Assembly (NCBI GenBank): GCA_003427395.1
Contig: BFEA01000396.1
Coordinates: forward strand, 473,279-494,195
Direction of reading: 5' to 3'
DNA: 20,917 nucleotides
DNA from: Chara braunii
Lineage: Eukaryota; Streptophyta; Charophyceae; Charales; Characeae
The notes under the pieces were generated by a model that saw nothing but the letters and a program-made list of their open reading frames with translations, was not told the origin of the DNA and did not search any database. Below are positions 8,250 to 17,160 of this stretch, piece by piece (positions within the stretch are counted from its first letter, which is position 1; each line of letters begins with the position of its first letter). The position numbers and the translations under genes were made by a program.

Positions 8250-9003
8250 CTCCTCCACTCAAAAGGCAAGGACTTACTATGTGTCCCACACGACCTTCGT
8301 CTTCGGACTCGCCTCCTCGGCGAGTATCACGATTCACGACTCGCCGGCCATTTTGGAGTCAACCGCACAATTGCACGGCTTCGACAGCGATTCCGATGAC
8401 CCGACCTCATTACCGACGTCACTCGGTATTGCGACTCTTGCGAAGTTTGACGACGCAGCAAGCCCAGCAACCGCAATCCCTACGGCGAGTTACACCCGAT
8501 GCCTATCCCACGAGAACCCGGTCTCTCCATTGCCATGGACGTCACCAGTCCGTTTCCTCGCGACCGGCTCGGGCACGACGGCATCCTCACGGTTGTGGAC
8601 CGATTGAGTAAGTACGCGCGGTTTCTACCTTGCAAGTACTACTCCACGGCCCCTGAGCTGGCACGCCTCCTGCACACTGGTTGGATTTGTGGCCACGATG
8701 TACCAGAAGACATTGTCAGCGACCGCGACACTCGTTTCATGTCGGCGTTTTGGACTGCTCTCATGCAGNAGTCCGGCACAACAATGAAACCAAGTTCGGC
8801 TCGNCANCCTCAGACAGACGGGCAGACGGAGCGGGCACATCANACCGCTCAAATGATGCTTCGTNCNCTCATCCGTCCGGACCAGAAAGATTGGGTTGAC
8901 CGCCTCCCCGACATCGAGTTCACCTACAACACTTCGGTGCATCCGGCGATCGGCGTGACTCCATTCGAGTTGCACCACGGTGGACGGAAAGGCCGGATCT
9001 TCG
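8250..9003 (+). other. Integrase, two stops and missing C-terminus
   Basis: Would insert element cDNA into host DNA. The zinc-binding HHCC part is present: His codons 8328 and 8349 and Cys codons 8430 and 8439, with TGA stops at 8397 and 8448 inside or just after it. The catalytic triad is intact: Asp 8538, Asp 8721 and Glu 8829, the last two separated by exactly 35 residues (D-35-E). Similarity runs through YNTSVHPAIG and TPFEL and then fades. No GPY/F or chromodomain is visible in any frame up to 9500. Confidence 0.88.
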
Positions 9004-9600
9004 CTCACACCTCCAAACGACTGATTCACCACACCGCAAATTTGGCACACTGCCCCTCGGAAAAAGAATCGTCGACGTGTCGCCAACCAGACAACACTTC
9101 CTTCTGTTAAAAATATCAACGTTGCTGCCAATCTCGGCAGCATGATCCCATTGACTATATTGTTGTTGCCATGCCGCTGATTGAGCAGCACCTCCCCACA
9201 CTCACAAAAAACATTGGCGTCGCACGACAAATCCGGCAGGCTGCAACACCTTTGCCGCGGCAGCAGTCCGACAACATCTCCCCACCAACAGTGTCGTTGC
9301 CGCCGTCCAACCCTGACGCAGTCCACCGGCCGAGGCACCCATGCAAAGGTGGGGCAGTGAGCTCCCAGCCTTGGCTATGGTTGCCTTCCTTTGCTCATGC
9401 AGACCACCACTTCCTTCACTAGCAGCACTTCCTCCCCCTCCTCTCTGGCAGCACCACCCCACGGTAGCAGCTAGCCAGCATTCACTTAAGTGAATGGCCC
9501 GGCAACACTGCCACAAGTGTGAGGTTGTTGGGTGCAATGTTGACTTTTATAGCCAGTCGAAGGCATGTGGCAGCTGCTTTGCCCACAGCCAGGCAAAATC
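9004..9600. other. Non-coding, GGCAGCA/CTCCCC-rich segment after pol break
   Basis: No domain is visible in any frame. Imperfect copies of a GGCAGCA-YCTCCCC motif recur at about 9136, 9183, 9260, 9422 and 9447. The same core appears in the repeat array at 18716-19330. An 18-bp perfect palindrome (9479-9496) lies at its right side. Confidence 0.55.
9479..9496. repeat. 18-bp perfect palindrome
   Basis: CATTCACTTAAGTGAATG is fully self-complementary. Its central ten bases, CACTTAAGTG, also form the core of the palindrome at 17918-17933. Confidence 0.9.
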
Positions 9601-9870
9601 CGTCGGTGCTCCTGGCCCTCGATCTCGATCAAGGGCCAGGAGCTTGATGCCTCAGTTTTTCCCTAGGGGAACCAACGTCATTAACCCATAGGAGTATCCG
9701 GTCGTTTTTCTAAGCCAAATACTCCTGTAAATGGTTGTACTCAGCCATTTGTACTCAGCCATTTACTTCAGCCTGCTCAAAACGAACAGGCGCAGTCCCA
9801 TCAACCCCTAAAACTTTATGGGGCTGCACCTGATCTGGGGCCGCGACCATATTCGCGGTCGTGACTCTCT
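9601..9870. repeat. Inverted- and tandem-repeat cluster
   Basis: A perfect 12-bp inverted repeat GCTCCTGGCCCT/AGGGCCAGGAGC lies at 9608-9619/9632-9643 with a 12-nt loop. A 14-bp tandem repeat GTACTCAGCCATTT follows at 9737-9750 and 9751-9764. GCCTG/CAGGC arms flank CTCAAAACGAA at 9772-9792, and CCCC/GGGG arms enclose an AT-rich centre near 9805-9825. No coding potential. Confidence 0.75.
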
Positions 9871-11360
9871 TTTTTCCTTTCTTTTCTTTTTTTTCCCCTT
9901 CTTTCTCCTTTGTTTTTTTCCCCCCCTTAATTTCTCGTTGAGAAGGAGCTGCTTGTCATCCAAAACGAACGAGTCTCCCCCCCCTCAACCTACATTCGTT
10001 TCACTCAGTCGAACTAGAGTCAAGCTCAACAGGGTCTACTTCCCCCCTCGCCCCGTGCGCCTGTACCCGGGCACCAATGACGCCAGGTACATGTGACGGT
10101 CTGCAGCTCGTTTTTCAAGTGAACGGGCGCAGACCATCAGCCATAGGACCTAGGGGGGACTTAAAACATGTGCCGATGTAATTTTTCTCAGCCCTAACCG
10201 CAAGTTCACTCGATTTTGCTCATCCCATCGATGGAGGCAACGAGTAGCGAGCTGCAAGGTTGGAGACTTACCTGTTGGTCATTGCATTCCTCGTCGTTGT
10301 GGATTCAATCACCCACCAGGTAAGACACTCATCTTTCCCACAGTAGTAGTAATAATAGTAGTCATAGTGTATATTTTCATGTCCTCGGCGGTAGATTCAT
10401 TCAAATTTGCTCTTCCTATAGATGTTTGTCTAGCCCGTTCGTCAAAACGAACGGGCACGTTCAGAAAAATCACGAACAGAAAAAAAAACAGGGAAAATTA
10501 AAAGAAATTAAAAAATCTAAGACGAATCTAAAGGAAGAAATCCAAAGAAAAAAAGGACAAAAAAACGAAAAAAAAAAAACTTACCTTGTTGCAAAAAACA
10601 GTCGCCTGGTTTCACTAGCGCCGTCAAGTGCACTGGGGACCATGTGCCCCTGTCACTTCAGAAGACGCCAGATGGCGTGTCCAAACGTAGCAAGTTAGTT
10701 TTTTTTTTTTTTTTTTTTTTTTTTTTCCATTGGCTTATGCCAACGGTCACTTCTAAGTTTGTCGTGTGGCTTTTCAGCCACGCATTTCCCATGCCGCAAA
10801 CCCAAGTTCGATCTCATCAGGGATCGAAGAAGTTTTGGACCATTTCTCGATTTATGCGTGTCATCCTTGCACAGGGGTCATGCAGTTCACGCGGCCTATC
10901 TCGACCGTGTGATCTCTGTGATTGCACGGTCGAGATGGACTGCGCCATCTGCAAAGTGATGCAGCTCCAAAAGGAGCTATGCCCAGTAGGCCACAACATA
11001 TCAGATTCGATCTCGGTGTATGTCGGGTAAGAGTCGAGTGGTGTAACCTATTGGGCTAGCTCCTTTCACGAAAGTGATAGGATCAGGTCTTTTATAATAA
11101 GAGCTTGCCCAGTCGCTATCCCCCCCGCTGGGGCCTTGCAGCCCCTGCCTGCATGAGGCTTTGCAGGTCTCGCATGCTTGAGGCTTAACAAGCCTCACTT
11201 GCTGGCCTTCCCCCGTCGGTTGGCTGCGTGGCCATGACTTAACTGGCCACCTAACCGCGCAGGCCTCGGCATCGGTCTATCGACCCCCTAGCTCGATGTT
11301 GAACCCCGTGGCCCCAATAAATAAAACAATCTTCCTATTCCTCCCGTGCCGAGGCCCCAT
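9871..11360. other. Non-coding segment rich in hairpins and homopolymers
   Basis: No gene is recognisable. Contents: T-rich run 9870-9925; A-rich run 10460-10580; poly-T 10699-10726. Perfect hairpins: 10433-10441/10448-10456 (9 bp, loop TCAAAA), 10807-10813/10822-10828 (7 bp), 10898-10909/10925-10936 (12 bp, ATCTCGACCGTG/CACGGTCGAGAT) and 11180-11186/11190-11196 (7 bp, 3-nt loop). A distant 10-bp pair lies at 11262-11271/11347-11356. A GAACRGGCGCAG-type motif recurs at 9786 and 10120, with a related one at 10448. Confidence 0.65.
10898..10936. repeat. 12-bp perfect hairpin
   Basis: ATCTCGACCGTG at 10898-10909 is exactly complementary to 10925-10936, with a 15-nt loop. By my arithmetic, fewer than about 0.02 such pairs would be expected by chance in a window this size at even base composition. 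Confidence 0.9.
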
Positions 11361-13500
11361 ACTCGGCGCATCCCTCTTTTTAACCTACTTAGGTCTTACT
11401 TTAACATTTTCATGCCCACGCTCTTCTGCTGTTTTGATAAGAATGAAGCACTGCAGCTACTGTCGTTACTCTCGAACGCCACAAGCGCACGGACTAAAAC
11501 TCGAAAACTTTTAGTCTCTCAGTCATAAGTAAGGTCAGAATATACTTTTGGCAAATGTGTCTCTCATCAAGTCCTTCAATTCAACGAAAGAGTCGGACAA
11601 TGTCCGACATTTATAATCCCCGGCAAATACCCTTCTTGCCCCGAAAACGTCCTCCTTTTTTTTTTTCTTTTTTTTTTTTGCATCCTTCCCGAACATAAAT
11701 CATATCGAACGTTTTTTTTTTCTTCATTTTTCCTGAACGTAAATTATATTGAACGCAGTTGTCCGTTATAATGTAGTCAAGTGAGCACAAGAAGTTCAAC
11801 CCGTTTTGGATCTGACTAGAGAATCTTGGCATTGAACATGACGGCTTGACCCTTTAAGCAAAAACTCAAAATCTCCACACAAACGATCTTTCTGAAGTAT
11901 TATATCGGACAAACGATTCTTCCAATCTTCCAAGTTAGGACAACTAATTGTCTCGTAGTTCATCACATAGTCGTTACATTTGATATGATGGTTTTCAGTC
12001 TCCGAGATGATCTGCGGGGTTTCAAAATGAAACCTTTAGAAGAACCTTCCCGTTCGATATGAACGTTAAACTTTGGATTAATGTTTCCCAAGGAAATTTC
12101 TAGATGTGTTCAAAGAGTAATTGAAGTATTAGGAAGCTAGATAAGTTTTTATACCGGTTGGATCTTGGGGGAAAGAAAAGAGACTTCCGTGAAACCCTTC
12201 AACCCGACCAATGACATTGAACATGACACTCTGACCTAGTGCGAGAAAAGAGGGTCTTCATGTAGATAAACTAAGTTTATGATATTCAAATTGATGGTTT
12301 GTGTTAGATTTTATGGTTACATAAAAAAGTGTCACATACAATATTAGATTGCATTTGACAACAAACAAAAGGAAAACCCTAAACCTTCTCTCTGCTCACC
12401 AGATCACATGCGATGATTCATTCGGGGTGCAATACACTTCAAAGTTCAACTCGTCTCGGATATGGCGAGCAGGCCGAGAACCATCGTATTTGATATGAAA
12501 GTTTGACTTTGTAAGGGGGGTTAAATGTTATCATGAACGTAATTTCTCAATGATATCTAAGTGATGCGTGTTGAGTTAGACGACTGTAAAACGAAGCGTC
12601 ATATATACTGTTTGTCTATACTTTTTCAATGAATATAACGATGTCTCTAGAATACCATTCTTCGATAACGAATGCGATGATTCTTGGATATGTCCACAAA
12701 TTTAACAACTAAACTTATGTTAGGTTTGTAAGGTGCCCATAGAAACATCATATCCAATATGATGGTTTGGCATGTGACAAAAACAAGAAGTCCCTACGAA
12801 ATTTTTCTTCCAGAACCGTCATATCGAACATGATAATCATCCCGAAGTGTCATCAATCCAAGCTAAACAAATCCACTCAAAAGTCTAGGTGTGTCTCACG
12901 TACAAAATAAAATAATTTTTTCCTCACATACAACGAGTTCAAAGGATTAATACTCAAAGGAATGAAAGATAAAAACACTGTGTTTTTATGAGTCAAAGAA
13001 ATGAAAGTTAAAAAAAAACATTGTGTTTAAAAAAAATCCTCCATATTAAAAAATCATCGTTTCAGGGTAAGAATTTTTTTTCTTGTTCAAAATTTTTCAA
13101 TTTTCTTTGATAAGTTTCTTCTAAAAGAAGGTTTCCATTCAGTTACATCTATTTGTTGACGATGAAATACGAGTCAAGATAAGTATAGAAAATATCGTAA
13201 TTAGACTTTCATTCTACTACAAAAATTATCTTCCTTATTTAGATGGGATTAACCATTTCTTACATTAACTCCTTATAATAAAATGACAATCTAATTAAAA
13301 TATTTAATGAACTTGTACAAAATTTCATTCCATCTCAAGCACGTAGTTGAAACAAGAAGGGATACCCCATTTTGGGAAGGAAAGTTTCTAAGTCATATAT
13401 CAAATTTTAAAAATGGAATAACATTTTTTAAGGTGCAATGGTAATTAAAATCTTAGAATAATTTTATATTATGAAATCTATGAAATTTTATGTTGTTGTA
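11361..13500. other. AT-rich non-coding DNA with old degenerate repeats
   Basis: No gene or domain is seen. Related words recur, such as TTGAACATGAC (11832, 12209), TCGAACATGAT (12824) and TTTGATATGA (11978, 12489). A longer pair is 11791-11850 with 12441-12507, starting AAGTTCAACCCGTTTTGGAT / AAGTTCAACTCGTCTCGGAT. A short tandem of ATGAAAGATAAAAACACTGTG type lies at 12957-13030. Homopolymer T runs occur at 11656-11680 and 11711-11720. Confidence 0.6.
12803..12883 (+). repeat. Dispersed repeat, copy 1
   Basis: Aligns over about 80 bp with 16309-16388 in direct orientation: TTTCTTCC start, CATATCGAACATGATAATCA against CATATTGAAAATGACGATTC, CCCGAAGTG in both, then AATCCAC and TCAAAA. The two copies are about 3.5 kb apart. 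Confidence 0.7.
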
Positions 13501-13568
13501 TGCGTCTAGAGAACCTTGGTTGTACTCTATCATAGACTACCCGCGAATGAGTTATTGACCTACGTTAC

Positions 13569-13670
13569 CCGATCGGACGTCCGGACCCCCCCTGACCGTC
13601 CGGGGTTGTCCGATCGGACAACCGGTTGGTCGTCCGCCCGGGCCCTGTGTCCGATCGGTGGGGAAATTAA
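13569..13670. repeat. 41-bp-period CCGATCGG repeat with 20-bp palindrome
   Basis: CCGATCGG occurs at 13569, 13610 and 13651, exactly 41 bp apart. The middle copy is the centre of a 20-bp perfect palindrome at 13604-13623 (GGTTGTCCGATCGGACAACC). CGGACGTCCG and CCCGGG add smaller palindromes. The CCCCCCTGACCGTC sequence in the first unit recurs at about 15176. Confidence 0.8.
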
Positions 13671-13753
13671 GGGGAGCGCTTCCATGGGGAATCAGGCGTC
13701 ATGAGGGTGATAAGCGGGCAGGGGCGAAGCGGGAGGGCTGAAGGGAAAAAAAA

Positions 13754-13843
13754 TTTCGAGGTCGGTGGGACCTCGAAAACCGAAAATGAAAATGGCCCAA
13801 TCTGGGCCGTCAGATCTTTGAGATCGACGGCCCAGATCGGGCC
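13754..13843. repeat. Two adjacent strong hairpins
   Basis: The first pairs TTTCGAGGTC (13754-13763) with GACCTCGAAA (13769-13778) around a 5-nt loop. The second pairs 13794-13811 with 13826-13843: 18-bp arms with a single mismatch and a 14-nt loop, containing GGCCC/GGGCC sub-palindromes. They lie just left of the GC-rich segment that precedes the CTC-triplet tract. Confidence 0.85.
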
Positions 13844-14560
13844 GATTTCAAATTCAAAATCCGAGGCGCTGCGACCCTTTCTCGCGCGCGACTTCGCCCT
13901 GCCCTGTTGGTGGAGTTCGGCGTTGCAGTTGCCAGACTCCGACGCCCAACGGCCGCAACCCACGCGCCATCGCCCGCCCGCGCCAGGTGAGTTTGCTTCC
14001 CTCCGTCCCACACCTCCTCCTCCCCCTCGCCCCTTTCTTCTTCTTCTACCTCGACGTCCTCCTCCTAGTCCTCGTCGACCTCCTCCTCGTCCTCGTCTTC
14101 CTCCTCCTCGTCCTCCTTCTCCTCCTCCTGCTTTGCGTCATCGTCCTTCACCTCTTCTTCTTCTATCTCGTTGTCCTCCTCATTGTCGTCGTCCTCCTTC
14201 TCCTCCTCCTCCTCCTCTTCTTCCTGCTCTTCTACCTCCTCCTCCTCCTCGTCTTCCTCCTCCTCCTCCTCCTCCTCCACCTCCTCCTCTGCGTCATCGT
14301 CCTTCACCTCCTCTTCTTCGTCAATGTCAACGTCCTCCTCCTCTTCCTCCGCTTCTCCGTTTGGCTCCCTCCACCTAGCGCGCGCATTTTCCCGCCATTT
14401 CCCCCCACCCAGCGTGCACATTTTTCCGCCATTGTCCCCCTGCTCCAACTCTGATCTCTATCCCCCTCCCTTCGATCACCACCCGATCCCGACCTCCGCA
14501 CTCCCGATTCCCTCCAATTTCTCCGTTCTCGTTTGCGCTACTTGATTTCTCATCTCCCCT
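13844..14560. other. GC-rich segment with (CTC)n-like triplet tract
   Basis: The 14030-14360 part is nearly pure pyrimidine in CTC/CTT/GTC triplets; it stays open in several frames (Ser-, Pro- or Leu-rich on +, Glu/Asp-rich on -), which reflects composition. A direct repeat GCGTCATCGTCCTTCACCTC lies at 14135 and 14291, 156 bp apart. CAG/GTGAGT at 13984-13992 matches a 5' splice-site consensus, and TTTCCCGCC at 14389 an E2F-type word, duplicated imperfectly at about 14420. It could be the 5' part of a host gene, but no coding exon is supported. Confidence 0.5.
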
Positions 14561-14717
14561 TCCCTCCCCTCCAATCGCTCGCTTCCCTTGCTGGCCCCGT
14601 TCCGCTGCTCGATCGAATTCCCACCCGCCCACCCGCCCACCATTGCCTTGCTATTCCGGATCCCGCTCTTCCTATCACTATCGACAGTGTCGAGCGGAAT
14701 TCATAAAGTGTTGATCA

Positions 14718-14719
14718 AA

Positions 14720-14758
<39 letters not shown>

Positions 14759-14990
14759 CAATCAATTAATCAATACAATCAATCAATAATCAATCAATAA
14801 TCAATCAATCATTCAATCAGTCGGGATCTCGATGAACCGATTGGTTCGATAGGATCTGATCAAGATCCTATTGAACCAATCGGTTCGACTATCAATCAAT
14901 CAATCAATAGGGATCCCGTCGAACCGATTGCCTACCTATCTGTCTATCTATCTGTCTACCCACCCGTCAATCAATCAATCAATCAATCCA
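14718..14990. repeat. (AATC)n arrays with (CTAT/CTGT)n
   Basis: Imperfect AATC tetranucleotide repeats fill 14718-14820, 14890-14910 and 14967-14990, with CTAT/CTGT repeats at 14935-14960. The 24-bp hairpin at 14834-14886 interrupts the array. Confidence 0.9.
14834..14886. repeat. 24-bp-arm hairpin
   Basis: Bases 14834-14857 pair with 14863-14886 around a 5-nt loop GATCA; the only non-Watson-Crick pair is G14848 with T14872. The outer halves are themselves palindrome-like (GAACC-GATT-GGTTC), and CGAACCGATTG recurs after it at about 14919. Long, nearly perfect and tightly looped, it is the strongest single inverted repeat in the window. Confidence 0.93.
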
Positions 14991-14999
14991 CCCCCCCCA

Positions 15000-15422
15000 A
15001 ACACCCCACCATCACACCTTGCACACCATATCTGAATTTTTTTTTCGTTTTTGCTCAGAACAGCCTTAATTTTTTTTTGGCGGGTCCCCTAGTGGTACGC
15101 AGACCCCCCCGTTTTTTTTTTTTTTTCGTTTTTTTTTTTTGGCAAAAGAGCCGTTGTTCGATTTTCCGAACAACTCCCCCCTGACCGTCTCGGGGAGACG
15201 TCTCCCAATCGGACAGCTGAAAGCCTAGTTATTGACATAATTTACGCGACAAAGAAAAACAAGAAAACTATAAGATTATAGGTCGTGTAGTCTTAGTTTG
15301 TCAAAAAAATAAAAAAATAAAAATTCAGCTATTTTTTTATCTTTTTTATTTTATTGAGAATAGTAAAATATATTTTTATCATGTTTTTGCGATTCAGCAT
15401 CGGGCCTTCGTGATCGTCGCCA

Positions 15423-15427
<5 letters not shown>
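15000..15427. other. Non-coding segment with poly-T runs and palindromes
   Basis: No gene. Poly-T runs lie near 15040, 15070 and 15113-15140. An 8-bp hairpin GTTGTTCG/CGAACAAC is at 15153-15160/15167-15174 and a 14-bp palindrome GGGAGACGTCTCCC at 15193-15206. CCCCCCTGACCGTC and AGTTATTGAC are shared with the 13550-13600 region. Confidence 0.6.
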
Positions 15428-15503
<76 letters not shown>

Positions 15504-15688
15504 AGAAAGAGAGATACACGTGTTGTTGTCTTCTGCATAAGACAACGCACCGTGACTTTCTTTCGGGTTGAATACAACCAAAATGGCTTCACACCCTGAT
15601 AAAGATTGTATAAAAGTTAACTTCCGATCAAAGACAACCAATATAAGAGTGAGTGAGGGTCCTTTGTGTTAGGGTGGAGATGCAAGTG

Positions 15689-15782
<94 letters not shown>

Positions 15783-15975
15783 ACGTCCTACCATCTTCCC
15801 CAAGTAACGCACCCTTATAATGAATATAAGCAATCTATTGACGAAGTCGGGTGCAGCAAAAAATTTCCAAAATGGCTTAGCACCTGAAAAATGAATGTAT
15901 ACAACCTATCTTTCTGGTGCGGTACAACCAAAATGAGTGTGAGTTGTGTTCAGGTGACGATGAAAGTGTGAGGAC
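15428..15975. repeat. Diverged tandem duplication anchored on GA tracts
   Basis: Copy 1 is a GA tract (15428-15499) plus unique sequence to about 15690; copy 2 is AC (15692-15720) and GA (15721-15781) tracts plus unique sequence to about 15975. Landmarks in order: ACGCACC in both; CCAAAATGGCTTCACACC with CCAAAATGGCTTAGCACC; TTGTATAAAAG with ATGTATACAAC; ACAACCAATATAAGAGTGAG with ACAACCAAAATGAGTGTGAG; TTGTGTTAGGGTGGAGATG with TTGTGTTCAGGTGACGATG. Same architecture as 1192-1714 with the complementary dinucleotide. Confidence 0.75.
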
Positions 15976-17160
15976 GGTTGAGCAAGGCAATTTTTATCCT
16001 CTACTATTCTGCAGATTGCCCTCGTGGTGTGTGTACCCGCCCTCAACCCCCTTCAGGAACAAAAAACAAAAAACAAATTGCCAAAAAACCTATATTGTGC
16101 GCACATGTACAATGGAGGAGGGGGGGGGTTGTACGTGGTGCATGTGTGTGTACATCCCATATAATGCGTACTTAGCGACGCCTAACATGAAATCGTTATG
16201 ACAAACCCGAATCATTATGTGCAATGCAACAATGACACAGAGGATACGAAGTACATCTACCCTCCTTGCCTAACGGTCGAAAAAAACAAAACATACCCCC
16301 ACAAGGCCTTTCTTCCGAATTCATCATATTGAAAATGACGATTCTCCCGAAGTGCCGTCAAATTGAGATTAAAAATCCACTTCAAAATGATTATGACGTA
16401 GAAGAACTCTAGTATTTCATTTGATGCTTACACAAGCAAAACAGCTATATTCACCTTCCTCATTGAGTGCACTTTTTTTTTTTTTTTTTTAACTATATGT
16501 TATTCTCTCTCAATTTTTTTTTAGCCTTTCACTACCTTCCTACCACTACTCCTAAGACTATATAGAGGGGACCCCTGCAAGCATAGAGCCTCGCAAACGA
16601 GGTAAATCATATTGCCCCCCGCACCAACAACGGTAGTCGGAGATGGGATGGGGTCTGGGGGTCCGACTAACGCAAAGACCAAGCATTTTGCCAGTAGCTG
16701 CGCCTCCCTTTCTCATCGTCCCCCACCACTCATTAAGTAGCAGCAGAGGTTATGGCCAACACTCTCCCACACACCACACACAACCCACTCACGCTCGCAC
16801 TCACACCCGTGTTGGACATAGACCCCACTAGTACTGATTAAGGGTATCCACATCACTGTTTTTTTTCCCCCTTTAAGTTTAAATTTTAAAAGATCGTGGT
16901 TATTAATTTTAAAGATCGATAACTTATAGTCCAATCCGAGAGAAACAAGATAATCGTGGTATTCGAACAAGGACGATCGCCTAGGGGGGTTGTCCCTTAA
17001 TTGATTAAATCAAGGATAATCTTCTCAAACACACAATGTTATCCTACACCGTAAACCTCCTAAAGTCGGCAGTGTGCGTATGAGGTTGGGCCAGCGGATT
17101 CATGTTGAAAGCAACTATGAGTACATCCAAATAGGTTGTATCTAATTCTCCACAACGGTT
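15976..17160. other. Non-coding DNA, nothing gene-like
   Basis: Short frames only. It holds the dispersed repeat copy at 16309-16388, an 18-base poly-T run at 16473-16490 and a TATATAGA word at about 16558 with no gene following. (CA)-rich sequence is present near 16760-16805. Confidence 0.5.
16309..16388 (+). repeat. Dispersed repeat, copy 2
   Basis: Diverged partner of 12803-12883 (see that entry). The surrounding 16200-16440 sequence has the same style of degenerate words, so the homologous region may be longer than the part I can align by eye. Confidence 0.7.

Larger units (their letters stand above)
2271..9003 (+). mobile_element. Truncated, inactivated Ty3/gypsy LTR retrotransposon
   Basis: Order on the + strand: LTR-like sequence, primer-binding site, long repetitive leader, gag with CCHC knuckle, protease, reverse transcriptase, RNase H, integrase. 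The pol domain order (RT-RNase H before integrase) is that of Ty3/gypsy (Metaviridae), not Ty1/copia. The right boundary is set where integrase similarity stops; the GPY/F region, any chromodomain, polypurine tract and 3' LTR are not found. The left boundary is only the first U3-like tandem repeat. Two stops in gag, one gag frame change and four stops in pol make it non-autonomous. Ambiguous N bases inside it suggest assembly over a multicopy family. Confidence 0.9.
5604..9003 (+). pseudogene. pol: pol polyprotein, four in-frame stops, 3' truncated
   Basis: One register, -1 relative to gag, carries protease, reverse transcriptase, RNase H and integrase in Ty3/gypsy order. It has no native ATG near the overlap, consistent with expression by frameshifting. 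In-frame TGA codons lie at 7260, 8079, 8397 and 8448; no frameshift is needed to join the domains, so decay is by point mutation only. The first three stops replace positions usually held by conserved Arg (7260, 8079) or Trp (8397) in the family. Ambiguous bases occur at 6650 and, in integrase, at 8769, 8804, 8807, 8843, 8865 and 8867. Similarity ends after the TPFEL segment. Confidence 0.9.

Noticed and set aside
9004-9540. Possible chromodomain or integrase C-terminus after pol
   Set aside because: I read all three plus frames and saw no GPY/F or chromodomain motif; frames are Pro/Ser/Thr-rich low complexity.
9601-11360. A 3' LTR of the gypsy element
   Set aside because: Apart from one 14-bp word shared with 2172-2185, it does not align with the probable 5' LTR at 2271-3025.
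14065-14448. Minus-strand 127-codon Glu/Asp-rich open frame, and plus-strand Ser/Pro/Leu-rich frames
   Set aside because: All frames are open because the tract is nearly pure CTC/CTT triplets; composition alone explains them. The in-phase 156-bp duplication is noted but is not proof of coding.
16940-17000. Possible tRNA (GTATTCGAACAAGG resembles a T-arm)
   Set aside because: No acceptor stem or anticodon arm could be placed around it.
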